A stretch of 64,000 nt of DNA from Rhyacophila brunnea (GCA_022495005.1 JAGYXB010002070.1:1-64000); one strand, 5' to 3'. Counted from the first letter of the stretch, positions 12,169-24,830 are shown. Notes: generated from the sequence alone by a model not told the origin. Made by a program: numbers and translations.

Positions 12169-14378
12169 TCAATAATCTTGTGTTAACTTATTAGCTGAAT
12201 TAAAATACTCAAAATGAATTAAGTTCAATAAATGTGCAAAAATCAAATCAAAATGAAATAGATTACATAGTTTTGGTTGGTTCAGATTTCGAAGCATGAT
12301 AACTACCAAGTCAATCTTCAGTTGTAAATTGTGCGGTGGTAAGCCAGGCAGACCCAATAAGTTTAAAAATTCATTTGGATGGTTGGTTGCTTCGTCTTCG
12401 TTTATTACACAGTTGATAGATTTGAAGGAATGCATTGCACCAACGATTTGATTTTGAATTGTGAAGTTTAAGTGATCCACATCTCTGTTCTTTGCCGCAA
12501 AAATTGCTCGTTCACTCAATCAATTGTGATTTTTGTGGTTAGCAATGACGTTCGGGAACACTTTGTTGATGAGGTCATCCTTCGCTGAGACGAAATTTCA
12601 AAAATTCAGCGGAATCGAAATCAATCCGTTCGATTCGTCGACAGGAACACGGCAGTTACCGATAGTCAGCAATTGCTTTTCGGCAGATGGATCGTTTAGC
12701 AATGCAACTCGCATGTTTGTCGTCAGCTGAAGTTTCTTCACATAGCGCCACAGAGTCTATGATTTGAGGCAAGCGTTCATTTCATCGGCAGCGGTCGATC
12801 TTGGAATGACTGGTAGTGTTTGGCGGAAATTGCCAGATAGTAGAATCATTGCGCCACCAAAACATCTTGAGTCATTGCGCAGATCTTTCATAGTTCGATT
12901 GAGTGCTGCCAATGCGCATTTGTGCGCCATTGTGCATTCATCCCAGGTGATGTTTTTACTTGCTACCAAAACTTTGGCCATTGCTGAGTGTTTCGCATTA
13001 CTGCTTGTTGGTGTTTCAGTCGTTTGAAGGTTTAACGGCAATTTCAACGCTGAATGAGCCGTTCGGCATCCTTCTAACAACGTGGCCGCTATCCCAGAAG
13101 GAGCAACTGCTACAGAAATTTCGGATCTCGCACGAACAGTGGCCAAAATCAATGACATGAGAAATGTCTTCCCAGTTCCACCAGGCGCATCGAGGAAAAA
13201 TAAACCACCATTTCCATCATCAATTGCCTTCATTAACGTATCGTACATTTCTTTCTGTTGGGGGTTCAACATTGGTACATTCGATCGAACCTATAGGTTC
13301 AATGCATCTCGATCATATTCACGTTCACGTTCCAATTCTCGATTAAAAGCGTCATTCATTCCACGATGTGGCGTTGGCATTCCTAACTTGACTAACAAAC
13401 TGCCGCACATGAGATAACACATGTCTTCGATCAAAAGCAAAGCCTGGTTATATGTCTCCTCATTCACTTCGAGATCGGGATTCTCTGAACCGACATGAAT
13501 TCGATTTAAAATGTCTTCTAACATGTCATCCTTGTACTTGTTCCACAGTTCAGGTGGATTTGATGGGAAGCATGTCGAAATAATGATAGCAAATAATGTG
13601 CGTATCTGACTTGGAGATGCAGAAACTTAATTAACTTAATTGCTACAGCGATTTTCATGTCCCAATGAATATCGTTTTCAAGCAAATTGAGCTGTTGACA
13701 TGCAGCACAAAATGTTGGACACACTACACCATTGACAGTTCGAAGTGTTTCAAATTATGTCGGCCCACGAACATTTACCATCAACAACCGCAAGTAGAAG
13801 CATTCGTCATACTTCGGATGAACTGTGTAAATGCGACCAAGAGCATCATTAGAATGCACATCCGGATGATCAGGAACCGCATCGCCTTGCTTACGACGTT
13901 GAAATTTCTTCGATGAAGCGTTCCAAGTGTAATAACGTGGCGTCTCAGAGTAGAACAACGTTCGTGCAATCGAATCGCTTTGACAAATTGAAAAGAAACT
14001 GGTCAATGTTGTGGCTGGAGGTGTTACAGCACGTTGAGCAACATTCGATGCATTAAAATAAACTCGTTGACCATTCTCCAGATGCACCGCCAAATGTATA
14101 CCAGTGGGATGACGTTCATGAATGGGGAATGAGAAAATACGCCAAATCGCTTCATTGCAGCTCACATATCGACAAACTTGATAGTGCGTGATTTCATCGT
14201 TGGTATTGGGAGTTTGAACGCCAAAAACCACAATATCGCTGCCTTTGGTGTCATATTTGCAGATGTATTTGATGTACTTTACTGAATTGCAATACTCATG
14301 TATCAGAGATGGCGGTGTATATGGATTTTTTTGTGATTTTCTTACTACGAACAAAAAAAAATCATCGAAATCAGTCAA
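12169..14378 (-). pseudogene. Helitron Rep-helicase remnant (copy A)
   Basis: Normally a large protein with an HUH replication-initiator domain and a C-terminal Pif1-type 5'-3' helicase for rolling-circle transposition. Here the reading starts in the linker region (NSVKYIKYICKYDTKGSDI, then RYVSCNEAIWRIF, 14378-13755). It continues through VCPTFCAACQQLNLLEND (about 13720) to the helicase: DAPGGTGKT Walker A (about 13195-13175), ITWDECTMAH Walker B (about 12945), and LLSGNFRQTLPVIPRS (about 12830-12790). It resumes at ERAIFAAKNRDVDHLN (12519-12169) and ends by deletion before the C-terminal helicase motifs. Several frameshifts. The Rep domain is absent. It is a transposon gene, not the cellular PIF1. 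Confidence 0.9.
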
Positions 14379-14379
14379 T

Positions 14380-14609
14380 CAGTTCCAAATCATCAATAGA
14401 CATCAAAAAAGCCGTTCCATACGAAATCTATAAGAAAATTAATGTTCTTCATAATTTATTTTTCCGTGAATTTTTCCGATGTTTTATTAATTATTTAGGG
14501 CAGAGACAAATCCAACAAATTAAAGATCATTAAAATCGGTCAAGCAATTTTGAATTATAAAATAAATGGTCTAATTAAACCGACTTGTTTTATTAGATTA
14601 GATTAGATT
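14380..14609 (-). repeat. Internal duplicate of the Helitron 5' end
   Basis: On the minus strand this segment starts TCTAATCTAATCTAATAAAA and continues through a GACCATTTAT..ATTCAAAATTGCTTGACCGATTTT block. It parallels the 5' ends at 15181 (minus) and 15322 (plus), which read TACACCATTTATAACTC then GGCTGGACCGATTTTTA. The helicase remnant begins at its inner edge (14378). Confidence 0.75.
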
Positions 14610-15321
14610 ATCTTCTGGCTTGCAGCATTGTAAATAACACTGGAAAATTAATCACACAATTGAAAATTACATAATGAAGCAATTATCGATACGCGAAATT
14701 TCATAACCTCAGAAAGTGAACATTTTAAAAGGCAACTTATCGTTTGAAAATCACGATCAAGATCGCTATTTGTCTATAACAAAGTCTTTCGGTATTATCT
14801 GAGGCTGAACTGAATCAACTGTCAAAAACGCCATGTTCATACTTTCTTTTGTTTGTTTGTTTCTTGTTTATTGTTTCTGTCATGTATCAGAGATGGCGTT
14901 GTATACGGATTTAAATTTTTTGTGATTTTTTTTTAATTTTCGAATGCGCGAGATCCATCGTTTAAATCCATTGATATCAGTCAAAAGCCGTTCGATACAA
15001 AATGTATGAAAAATTAATTTTATTCATAATTTTCTTTTCCGTGAATTTTCCGATGTTTTAATAGTTATTCTGCTATTCGGGGCTGAGACGAATTTAACAA
15101 ATCAAAGATCGTAAAAATCGGTCCAGCCGTTCTCGAGTTATAAATGGTGTAACTAACCCGGCTTTCTTTTATATATATAGATTTTTATTTTCTTATAGTA
15201 CTATCTGTTTTTCTATTTTAATTAATTTTTAATAGCTCTTCCACTGTTTTTTTTTATATCTGTATTTACTCTAAGATTTTTTAGTCTTTGCCTCTTATTG
15301 GGATGATCACTATTATTCTTA

Positions 15322-17555
15322 TCTATATATAATAATAATAATATATAAAACGGGTTAGTTACACCATTTATAACTCAAGAATGGCTGGACCGATTTTTAT
15401 AATCTTTGTTTTGTTGGATTTGTCTCCGCCCGGAATAGCAGAATAACTATTAAAATATCGGATAAATCACGGAAAAAATAAATTATGAAGAAAATTATTT
15501 TCTCATACATTTTGACATTTTGAACAATGAACCTCGCGCATTCGAAAATAAAAGAAAATCACAAAAAATTTAAATCCATATACAACGCCATCTCTGATAC
15601 ATGACAGAAACAATAAACAAGAAACAAACAAACAAAAGAAAGAATTATAGTCGAAATGTCTAACTGTCAATGGTGTAGTGTGCCCAACATTTCGTGCTTC
15701 ATGTCAACAGCTCAATTTGCTTGAAAACGATACTCATTGGGATATGACAATCGCTGAAGCAATTGTTTCTACATCTCCAAATCAGATACGCACATTATTT
15801 TCTATCATTATTTTGACATGCTTCCCATCGAATCCACCTGAACCGTGGAACAAGTACAAGGATGACATGTCAGAAGACATTTTACTTCGAATTCGTGTCA
15901 GTTCAGGGAATCCCGATCTCAAGGTGAATAAGGAGATACATAACCAGGCTTTGCTTTTGATCGTATATAATATGTGTTACCTCATGTGCGGCAGTTTGTT
16001 AGTCAAGTAAGGAATGCCAACGCCACATCGTGGAATGAACGACGCTTTCAATCGAGAATTGGAACGTGAACGTGAATATGTGGAGATGCATTGAACCAAT
16101 CAGTTCGAACGAATGTACCACTGTTGAACGCCCAACAGAAAGAAGTGTACGATACATTAATGAAGGCAATTAATGATGGAAATGGTGACTTATTTTTCCT
16201 CGACGCGCCCGGTGGAACTGGGAAGACATTCCTCATGTTATTGATTTTGGCTACTGTTCGTGCGAGATCCGAAAATGCTGTAGCAGTTGCTTCTTCTGGG
16301 ATAGCGGCCACGTTGCTAGAAGGATGCCGAACGCCTCATTTAAACTTGAAATTGCCCTTAAACCTGCCAACGACTGAAAAACCGACATGCAACATTGCGA
16401 AACACTCAGTAATGGCCAAAGTTTTGTTAGCAAGTAAAATCATCACCTGGGATGAATGCACAATGGCGCACAAACGCGCATTGAAAGCACTCAATCGAAC
16501 TATGAAAGATCTGCGCAATGACTCAAGAAGTTTTGGAGGCGCAGTGATTCTACTATCTGGCGATTTCCGCCAAACACTACCAGTCATTCCAAGATCGACC
16601 GCTGCCGATGAAATAAATGCTTGCCTCAAATCATCGACTCTGTGGTGCTATGTGAAGAAACTTCAGCTGACGACAAACATGCAAGTTGCATTGCTAAACA
16701 ATCCATCTGCCGAAGATTTCTCCAAGTAATTGCTGACTATCGGTAACGGCCGTGTTCCTGTTGATGAGTCGAATGGATTGATTTCGTTTCCGCTGAATTT
16801 TTGCAATTTCGTCTCAACTAAGGACGAACTCATCAACAAAGTGTTACCGAACATCATTGCTAACCACAAAAATCACAATTGGTTGAGTGAACGAGCAGTC
16901 TTGCGGCAAAGAACAAAGATGTGGATCACTTAAACTTCACAATTCAAAATGAAATCGTTGGTCCACTGCATTCCTTCAAATCTATCGACTGTGTAACAAA
17001 CGAAGACAAAGCAACCAACTATCCAACTGAATTTTTAAACTCATTGGATCTGCCTGGCTTGCCACCGCATAATTTACAACTGAAGGTTGGCTCGGTATTC
17101 ATCATGCTTTGAAATCTGAACCAACCAAAACTATCTAACGGAATGCGTTTGGTGGTGAGAAAACTCATGGGCAATTTATTCACGCGACGATAATCAAAGG
17201 AATGTTCAAAGGTGAGGAAATTCTCATTCCGAGAATTTCGATGATCATAACCGATATGCCATTAAACGAATTCAATTTCCAATTTGTCTTGCATTCGGCA
17301 TGACGATCAACAAATTATAAGGCCAATCCTTGAGTGTTTATGGCCTGAATCTATAAAATGAATGTTTCTCTCACGGTCAATTGTACGTAGCATGTTCATG
17401 TGTCGGCAAACCATCTGCTTTGTTCGTTTTCGCACCTGAATTTTGAGAACTATGTATACTTTCTGTTGGTGAAACAATAAAATCGGGCTATGTATGCATT
17501 CCTTGGCTGTAAACGCACACTTTGACGGGTAAGACAATTAATATATAGTGAAACA
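15322..17555 (+). mobile_element. Helitron B (plus strand), 3' end missing
   Basis: Begins A^TCTATATATAATAATA at 15321/15322, followed by the same 5' region as Helitron A (CGGGTTAGTTACACCATTTA). It runs opposite to A, so the two 5' ends face each other across only 140 bp. The element carries a fuller C-terminal helicase than A but lacks the upstream linker block. No CTAG terminus follows; sequence similarity stops near 17550, where a LINE 3' end abuts, so the end is lost. Confidence 0.85.
15655..17460 (+). pseudogene. Helitron helicase remnant (copy B)
   Basis: Starts at the CPTFRASCQQLNLLEND block (15678) and includes a RELERERE segment before the helicase. The main open stretch, 16091-16729 (212 codons), holds LLNAQQKEVYDTLM, Walker A DAPGGTGKTFLM (about 16200-16235), Walker B ITWDECTMAHK (about 16440-16470), and LLSGDFRQTLPVIPRS (about 16550-16600). 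After a stop, readable pieces continue with GLISFPLNFCNF, DVDHLNFTIQNEIVG, NGMRLVVRKL and EEILIPRISMI. The C-terminal helicase signature follows: a degraded SQGQSL-like segment (about 17310-17335) and CFSHGQLYVACS (about 17355-17395). Stops and frameshifts make it non-functional. Close similarity to copy A shows both came from one family. Confidence 0.9.
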
Positions 17556-17559
17556 GGAC

Positions 17560-17941
17560 ACTTATTTATTTATTTAATTATTTAAAAACAAAAAATGTAG
17601 TATATATTTTTGGGGAGTGCATTGATTAGTCTTGCATCTGACACAAGGAAATAGTTCTGACAGAAGAGATCATGGCTTCGACTATATAGGTAATTGAAAG
17701 GTGCATTTAAATTAAAATTATTTAAGACGTTAAATTGGAAACCATCATTTGTGAGAGCAGAAAAAAAATATCTTAAGAGCAAAGGTGACCTACGACCCTC
17801 AAGATTTAAATATACTGGGTTAAAAGAATTGCAAAGTGAAAGCGCTAAATCGCCCGAAATGGACAAAGTTTCTGGAGAATTGTCGAGTCCAAAATGATGA
17901 TGATCATGGTCCCTAAAAACCAGAACGCGCGGCGTAGGCAT
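17560..17941 (-). mobile_element. LINE 3' end, copy 2, with 119-codon open frame
   Basis: The minus-strand reading 17941-17582 is open for 119 codons and resembles the extreme C-terminus of jockey/R1-like reverse transcriptases downstream of the RT domain. It contains YLNLEGRRSPLLLRYFF, then FNLNAPFNYLYSRSHDLF, then LINALPKNI. It matches the copies at 3418, 21665 and 53160. An AT-rich tail lies at the low-coordinate end, next to the broken end of Helitron B. A 5'-truncated insertion is the simplest reading. Confidence 0.75.
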
Positions 17942-19035
17942 ATCTATCGAGAATTTCCACGTACCACCTACCTCATATATTTTTACTATACGATGTTAAC
18001 AAACTGGTAATAGTTATTTTATTCTCCAAACATGTAATAGCGATTAGCACACGAACGTCTCGTTTCCATGAATAGATTGTTACAAATGAGCTTAATTTAC
18101 AGGAACAATAAAAATTCAGCCCCTACGAATGCTTGATAATTTAAATTGATTATGCATCTCTATTAGCACCAAAAATGAATAACAGCGGGGGTTTCTATTT
18201 ATGCACCTAATTGTCAAGAAACGTAACGAAAGTTTAAAACCATTAGTAAGTGTTATGGTAAGGTAAATAATAATTCTTGTATTCTCTTACAGCTTACGGG
18301 AGATATTAAAATGTCCATAAAGTGTGTTATTATGCATTAGAGATTATTTTTTAGTAAATGTGACACTGTATGCATAGATTTTTTATACGCAAAATATACG
18401 TTATTTAAAAATAAACTCAAAAAATTGCAAGCAACAGTATGTCATACGTACATATAGTTCAAAATCTTTGCAAACATAATGCATGACCAATCGCAAAATT
18501 AATGTTAGTTGTATGGAAGAATTTGGCGAAGATTTTTGAATTTTTAACAATTACTTGATTAATTATTTTTCTGTAAAGAGAAATTTAAATATCTTTCAAT
18601 TAACGTAACAACCAAGCACAAAGCAATCTTGTCTCATGAAATTTTACGCTCCGAAAAGGTAATTTAAAAAAATGTTAATTTGTCTATTTGACTAACGCTT
18701 TTTTACAGATGGGCAAACGACGTACGAATGTTATATAAAATTTTACTGCCGGGAAATTCATAGTTTCAAAGTGGTTCTATTCCTACAGATTTTATGTATT
18801 ATTATCGTTACAAATTAAATTAAAAACAAACTTAATATACGAAACTAATATAATACATGCGTTAATTATGTGATCTATGCCAACTAGCATGGTAAACGGG
18901 TAATTTAAATATAACAAAACGATGCGACAAACAATTAGTCGTACAATAAGATTGAATTATTATATTATATATTAAAATCATAAATATTTATAGATCTATT
19001 AAAAATATTTGATACCGTTAAAACATAGTAATATC
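17942..19035. other. AT-rich intergenic sequence
   Basis: No gene or recognisable element. Confidence 0.5.
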
Positions 19036-19891
19036 TAGGAGCCAGATTTATATGCTAGTGCATGTTTTGTTAGGGTGTATGCACAGCTATGAGAGTTGCA
19101 CAGAAATCTGGTTTGAAAGACGCAGAATCCAAAAATAAAATTTTATTGTGCATGTAAATGCATATTTGAGACGTTAGAGCATATTTGAGACATTAGTGCA
19201 TATTTCATAAATAAATGCATATTTTAGAGATTTTGCATTGATAATTTTAGTTTTATTAAATTATTTCATCGAAATATAACTAAGTTACGAAGGTGGATAG
19301 TTAAGATGCACTTGCATTTTTAATGCCATCTCCGAGCTGTGGATTTATGAGAAAAAGTGAAGTCAACTCGGGCACTTTTATTTAAATTTTACCCAATCAC
19401 CTCTGTAGACGTTGAGTGGTCGTTTTCCGCATATAAACAGATATGCGGAAAAATTTTATGCCAGATCATACATAATATTGAAAAAAATATTGTAACTTAT
19501 TTTTTTCGGACAAAAAATAGAAAATATTATTAAGGAATTGTTAAGTGTGTCGTTTTTGTTTTTTAAAGTTATGTTTGATTTACATTGTATTTATTATTCA
19601 ATTATTTGTAGTTGTGAAAAAATTATTTTGAAAACTGTAATAATTGATTAACTTTATATTGATTATTTATGTTTTCTTGTTTTGTTATCTTATTATGTTG
19701 AAAGATTATAACTAGTTGTTCGATTTTTTGGCAGTAAAATTGGGTAAAGTGTGTATTTACAATTTTTTCCTACAAAAAATGTAAATTTTTAACTGCATAT
19801 TTTTTCGGTTTTAGTGCATATTTTATTGATTTTAAGTGCAAACGTGCATGCATATAATTATGTTCTTTGTTGCATATAAATCCGCTCCCTA
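19036..19891 (+). mobile_element. hAT element, internally deleted, with 8-bp target duplication
   Basis: Ends are inverted: TAGGAGCCAGATTTATATGC at the left and the complement of TAGGGAGCGGATTTATATGC at the right. The flanking octamers GTAATATC (19028-19035) and GTGATATC (19892-19899) agree at 7 of 8 positions, as expected of a hAT insertion. The 856-bp length and a surviving transposase C-terminus show an internal deletion of an autonomous element. TGCATATTT-like motifs are repeated below both ends. Confidence 0.88.
19380..19535 (+). pseudogene. hAT transposase C-terminal remnant
   Basis: The reading around 19390-19460 gives PITSVDVEWSFSAYKQI, a match to the hAT dimerisation domain motif (usually TSxDxERSFS-YK). 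It is followed by a lysine-rich end near FRTKNRKYY. The Arg of the usual ERSFS is Trp here. Only this last domain survives and the upstream frame is broken. Confidence 0.75.
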
Positions 19892-20929
19892 GTGATATCA
19901 CTACAATTCTAGCCACTTATGGTATATGTAGTGACTATCGATTTAATGGGATTGAAGTCCTTCCAGAATTTAGTTGGGCCGATCAGCTATTGTTTCAATG
20001 ATGCATAATTATTATTACTTTCAGTAAATTTTCGATACCATAAGGCATTTAAAATTAATGAAATGCATGTCATTCACAACCAGAATCTTGAATCGTGGCA
20101 CTTTGAAGGGGTTTCTCGTTTCTTATATCGCGCTAAACGCATATCTGCATGCGGATACATAAATTATTATTTAAAGTAAGTTAGGCGAATTTTAATTATT
20201 GGTGACACCTTTTAAAGTTTTTACTCCACATTGTATATCAATTCGTATTAGCCATATGGTACTTCTGGAGCAATTATGATGACTACATTGTCCATTTGAC
20301 GCTTACAATATTAGGGCTATGATTTTTTAGACTATTTTGCATCATATTGACAATTTATACAAGTCTAATATCACTACAGATATATGAAATATCTAAATAT
20401 TAATTGTTTAATAAAATCTGATATTACTTTAATGCCACTGACTGTCAATCCTAAATATAACTAAATGCAATATAGTATAATAACGTTCAGGACTAGTTTG
20501 ATCAATTAGGCATCCTCAACAAACTGATCCTCACAACTAAATTAAAAATGGTTTCTTAATCAGCCAAAAATAGTCCTTACCAATATTATATTTTGCGAAA
20601 TAAGTTTTTTTAATTTGATGTGTTAACAAGTGTTTTAATTTAAAAAAATAATTGACTTTAATTATATAATTTTCATGGGGTCTTTCAAACTAAAATTCAT
20701 TCTAATATGCTCACGTATTGTTTGGAGATTTTAGTAGTGTAATATTACGTCGTTTGATAATAATTATTAGTTATGTACAGTTAGTCATTTACGCGTACTG
20801 AAATTACGCGTATACGAATAGCAGTAGCGCAACCGAACCTGAACAAAAAAAAACGTTATATCATCGGTAAAAAAGATTTTTTAAGTTGGAATAAAGAAAG
20901 GGGAGCAGAAGAAAAAGGCTGAAAGAAAA
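19892..20929. other. AT-rich intergenic sequence
   Basis: No gene or recognisable element. Confidence 0.5.
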
Positions 20930-21240
20930 GGATAAATAAGAGAAAGAGACAATGAGAGAAGAGTCGGAGCGCGCGCATTGTTTTCTTTTGTAATTGAAAA
21001 ATGGCGGGAGCGGAAACTGTAATGGCGAAGCGCCGGAAGTCCCCGTACTCAGGTCGGCCCCGGCTTTTCAAAATAGAACGCCTTTTGTTGTTTCGACTTC
21101 TACGAGTGTATGTAAGGACTTTGGAAGACGTTCCCACACCAGTCACTCCTCTCCTTCCCATTGTCAGGGTAAATAGCTACCTTCTATCTCTCGATGTCGT
21201 AATATTTGTCAGATTGGAAGCGGCGCGGGGAGAAGAGAAA
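20930..21240. promoter_or_regulatory. GC-rich islet, possible promoter or first exon
   Basis: A sharp GC rise in AT-rich surroundings. It contains AAAATGGCGGGAGCGG (from 20998), resembling a YY1/Pho-type site overlapping an ATG, and an ETS-type CCGGAAGT (21033-21040). From that ATG (21001) a plus-strand frame, MAGAETVMAKRRKS.., stays open for 82 codons, with a possible donor (CAGG then GTAAAT) after about 56. I recognise no protein. Promoter or first-exon status is inference. Confidence 0.3.
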
Positions 21241-21664
21241 AGAATATAAAAAAGGTTCCTTTTTTTTTGTTTTTCCCCCGTGTGGCACCGGCAGATTTAT
21301 TTTTATTGTGCCACATCTAAGTGGTGTGCCTGAAAAAAGTTAAAAGGCCTGATGCATTTAAGTTGTTAGAAAAAAAGATTATAAAGAACCTCGAAAGAAA
21401 ACTGAAAATTGTAGGTATTACGTTCATATTTTTTTTGTTATTCTTAATACACAATAACATAAATTACTTTTATCTTTAAAATCAGTTAGGTATATATTCT
21501 CTCTTTATTTTGTAAATAACCTATATAATAAGGTCAACTAATTAGATTTATTTCAAACATGTTGCATAATACACAACCAATTATTAATCACAACATGAAA
21601 TTTAATTAAAATATAACGAATGCATAATAAAAATACAAAGTGAAGATTTGTATTAGAAAGAAAT
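21241..21664. other. Intergenic sequence
   Basis: Drops quickly from GC-rich to AT-rich. No gene. Confidence 0.5.
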
Positions 21665-21835
21665 GCTTATAAAAATAAAATTTAAATAACATAATACACA
21701 TCATATCACTGAAAATGTCTACGTCTAGTTGCAGCCCTTGATACTGTCACCTGATAAACCAGGTAAGAGGAAACAGTTTTGATCCGCATGGCCATGACTG
21801 TGATTATACAAGTAATTTAAAATATTTGATTTACG
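21665..21835 (-). mobile_element. LINE 3' end, copy 3
   Basis: On the minus strand it shares the block running from the acgTAGACATTTTCAGTGATATG end through GGTGACAGTATCAAGG and GGAAACAG-type sequence with the copies at 3418-3835 and 53160-53683. Short, 5'-truncated and non-coding. Confidence 0.7.
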
Positions 21836-21879
21836 CATGGGTATCTGTATCTGTATATAGTATGTTGGTTTATTCCTTC

Positions 21880-22108
21880 CAATTCTTAATATTTACCACA
21901 AATTATAATACAGTTTGCATATTTTGGATTCGATTTTTATTGTGGCGTTATTTTGTTTGACTTTATTGCAATCAGAATTATTCTACGCCTAGATACAGTT
22001 ATTTTGATGTTGAAAAATGTAATTACTATTGGTAAGTAAGATAATTATATACAAACATATATATCGATCAATGACGCATCCTTGTGCGAAGCCGAGTACT
22101 TCAGCTAA
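21880..22108 (+). mobile_element. Helitron 3' fragment
   Basis: Matches the 3' part of the element at 35858-37316: TTTTGGATTCGATTTT, then a TTTGTTTGACT block, then CTTGTGCGAAGCCGAGTACT. It ends CTAA (22105-22108) rather than CTAG and is not followed by T, so the terminus has mutated. The 5' part is missing. Confidence 0.65.
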
Positions 22109-24439
22109 CGTTCAATATTTATGATAAATATAATGTGATTAGAGGACTAGAATTGTTTTATTTTTTTTAATGTGTTTTAACATTTTATACTAGACATATC
22201 AAGCAGGTAAAGTTCCCATTCGAGATATGACTGGATCGACTATTTTTTGGGTTCATTATGTCACCAATAAGGAGGTTTTAAGATGAGTGACTGCGCCTTG
22301 CAACCACCATCAAATGAATAGATGGACACAGAAACGTAAGCAGAAAGGGATCATCTAGGTACGAAACCTTCATACGTGATTCAAAATCCAAGATGTTTAT
22401 GATCTGATACAACTGCCTTGCATGTAACGTACACTAGTATTCGACAGAGGCATACATCAAGAGGATAGGCTCAGTACGGAGTATAATTTGCATGTAGATA
22501 ATAAAATATTAATCTACAATATACGTACTTTAGAAACTATTATAATGTGGTAACACCACGTAAACGTTAGTTTAATTAATACAATATTAGTCATTAGCTC
22601 ATTCCCTTTTTTATGAGATGGGAGTAAAAATAAAGATAACATGTAAAATATTTATGATGTGGACACATTCTTCGGTTGATGCTACATTATAATATATACA
22701 TACTACTATACGAGATACATATTTCCGAGTCTGCGAAACTTGAACCTGGAACCTCCGATTGCTTGTAACGACCAATATTAACTAAATAACGTTAAATGAA
22801 ACCATTAAATGTGGATAGTTTCTTTATCGTAAAAATTAAATTGATACCATGGTAACGCATAAAATAATTTTTAATAAATTGATAGGTCACTTTATTTTCA
22901 AATCGTTGAATATTTCAATATTATCAAATATAAATAATACATAATATTATATATAATTGTAGGTACAATAAGATATTTTAAAATATGTCCTTACATGTGA
23001 GATGATTAACTAAACATGATGTTGTGATTGAAAGCTAAGTAATGACAATTATTTTCATTCAATATATTCTTAGGCATATTTAATTTTATATTGCCGAGTA
23101 TAAGCTCCAAATAAATTGGTGGTTTATTGACATGCATTGTAATAATATATTTGGTTTGATTGTAGATGACAAATTTGTAAGGGTTGTTGATCATCTAGCG
23201 GTTTTATAAGGTGTAAACCTATTTAAATAATAAATGTATTTATTGAAACAAATCTCATTACTTTATACCATGTCATAGTCAATAAGTAATAGAAAATTCT
23301 ATTCTAGTTGGATTATTTATTTAGCGAAATGAATGTCAAAATATTTAAACGATCTTATTACATTTTTAATAATATAAAAATTAGACCGACAGACAAATAT
23401 GTAAAATTTCACTGTGGTGAGAAGGTTGGAAAACATTATTTTGTAGGTACGTACTTTTAAATATTACAATATCGTAGAAGATATCTGAATCTGACACATA
23501 AGTTGGATTAATCGGAAAGCGCTGGTTTTTTGAGATTTCAATTGAAATCCATGTTAAAATTATGTCGTTATATATTACTTACCAATCCAATATTCATCGC
23601 TAATTAAACATTCCGCTTTTTATTTTGAATTAGAAATTGCATTGTATTTATATCTAAAAAAATGCTCCACGTTCACAAATGTTGAACATGGCACATCAAT
23701 ATTTATGTGAAAGTTTCATTTGTATGTATTATAAAATTTACGACACAATACGATAAAAAATACGCGTGTAGTTTGCAATAACAGTAAACATAAATATAAT
23801 TTTCAACCGAAAATTGCCCAAAAATTATGTCTAAGATAGCTTAAGACTTCAAGAGATATTTCTGAAGTTCACACATTAGTGTAACATCGAATGCAAAATA
23901 TGTTGTATAGGTAAGTACCTATTTAATAAAGTTTGTTTTGTGAAAACTGTATTTCAAATATTGTGAGGATAATAATATTGACATACACTCCCACCTGGAA
24001 ATAGAGGATAGTAGGTACGTTTGATACGTAGTCATTGTGGATTGTGTATTCAAAACCCGGGTTAGAGTAAAATTTACATGGGGTATTTTAATGAATGTAC
24101 TAGTATTGTGTATCGTGGGCCTTGGCTCAACGGTTTGAAAAAAAAATCATTATAAATAACTTTGAAGACATCTTTACATTGCAAATGTTCACATTCTCGA
24201 CATTAGAGCGTAAATTAAAATGTCCAGCCATCGTCGCTTTTGGTTCTACAATCCTAGGGGTGTCTTGACCTCTTAAAGAAACTGTCTCCTTCTCAGGCGA
24301 TGCAACGCAACCGATTTTCAACTATTTCAAATTTGCCTTGCTGGTAGCTCCTCCGGCATTTTACGTAAGTGAATAAACCATTGTGATTTTTGCGGGTTTT
24401 TTTTACAGCGTGAATGTTTAACCCTTTATCCTATAGAAA
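22109..24439. other. AT-rich intergenic sequence
   Basis: No gene. Weak tRNA-like B-box contexts occur near 22735-22755 (reverse) and 24045-24060 (GTATTCAAAACCC), perhaps decayed SINEs. Confidence 0.45.
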
Positions 24440-24640
24440 GTGAATATAGCTCATCATTATTATTATCTCGACTACCAAATGTAATTTTCCTTGACAGCTC
24501 CGAATTTTTTTCAAGACTCTCTTTTCACTAATATATCACACCTCTGTCTCATTATGTTTGCTGAGTGCCCAGTATTTTAAACCGAATAAATATTTCTTGG
24601 CGACCAGCTGTTTGTAGAAAAAAACGTTATTGATGATTCA
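24440..24640 (-). pseudogene. LINE reverse-transcriptase C-terminal fragment
   Basis: Minus-strand reading gives FGLKYWALSKHNETEV, a stop, then YISEKRVLKKI. This corresponds to the YGSExWxLSKxNE..IFERKVLRKI segment found after the RT domain in many insect non-LTR elements. Broken and short; no ends seen. Confidence 0.65.
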
Positions 24641-24689
24641 CAAACATTATCGAAATTAAAAAGAGCAATTATATAAATATATGGCATGC

Positions 24690-24830
24690 GGGTATGGATA
24701 ACTATGGACTTAATCCAAGAGATGTCACGGATAATTAAGGCTTTCTAGATGTGGCTGTATAGGCGCATACACAAAATTCCTTAAATTAACAGTCTCAAAA
24801 CAAGAAAATCAGAAAATTATACTAACTCAG
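24690..24830 (+). pseudogene. LINE fragment (second clade)
   Basis: Plus-strand reading AF-stop-MWLYRRIHKIP, stop, INSLKTRKSE parallels the FEMWxYRRMLxIxWxDxVTNEEVL segment of insect LINE ORF2 proteins. Interrupted by stops. Lies next to, but in opposite orientation from, the previous fragment. Confidence 0.6.

Larger units (their letters stand above)
12134..15181 (-). mobile_element. Helitron A (minus strand), deleted and composite
   Basis: On the minus strand the element begins TCTATATATATAAAAG at 15181, directly after a host A, and ends GCTGGGTCAGCTAG at 12134, directly before a host T. This is the A^T insertion, 5'-TC and CTAG-3' signature of Helitrons, with a short GC-rich stretch before the 3' end. 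About 3.05 kb. Inside are remnants of a Rep-helicase gene lacking the HUH Rep domain and the last helicase motifs. A second, diverged 5'-end-like segment sits internally at about 14380-14609, so the copy is a composite of two 5' ends. Confidence 0.88.

Noticed and set aside
12757..16729. Cellular PIF1 helicase genes
   Set aside because: Both copies are frameshifted, sit between Helitron termini, and carry the Helitron linker region.
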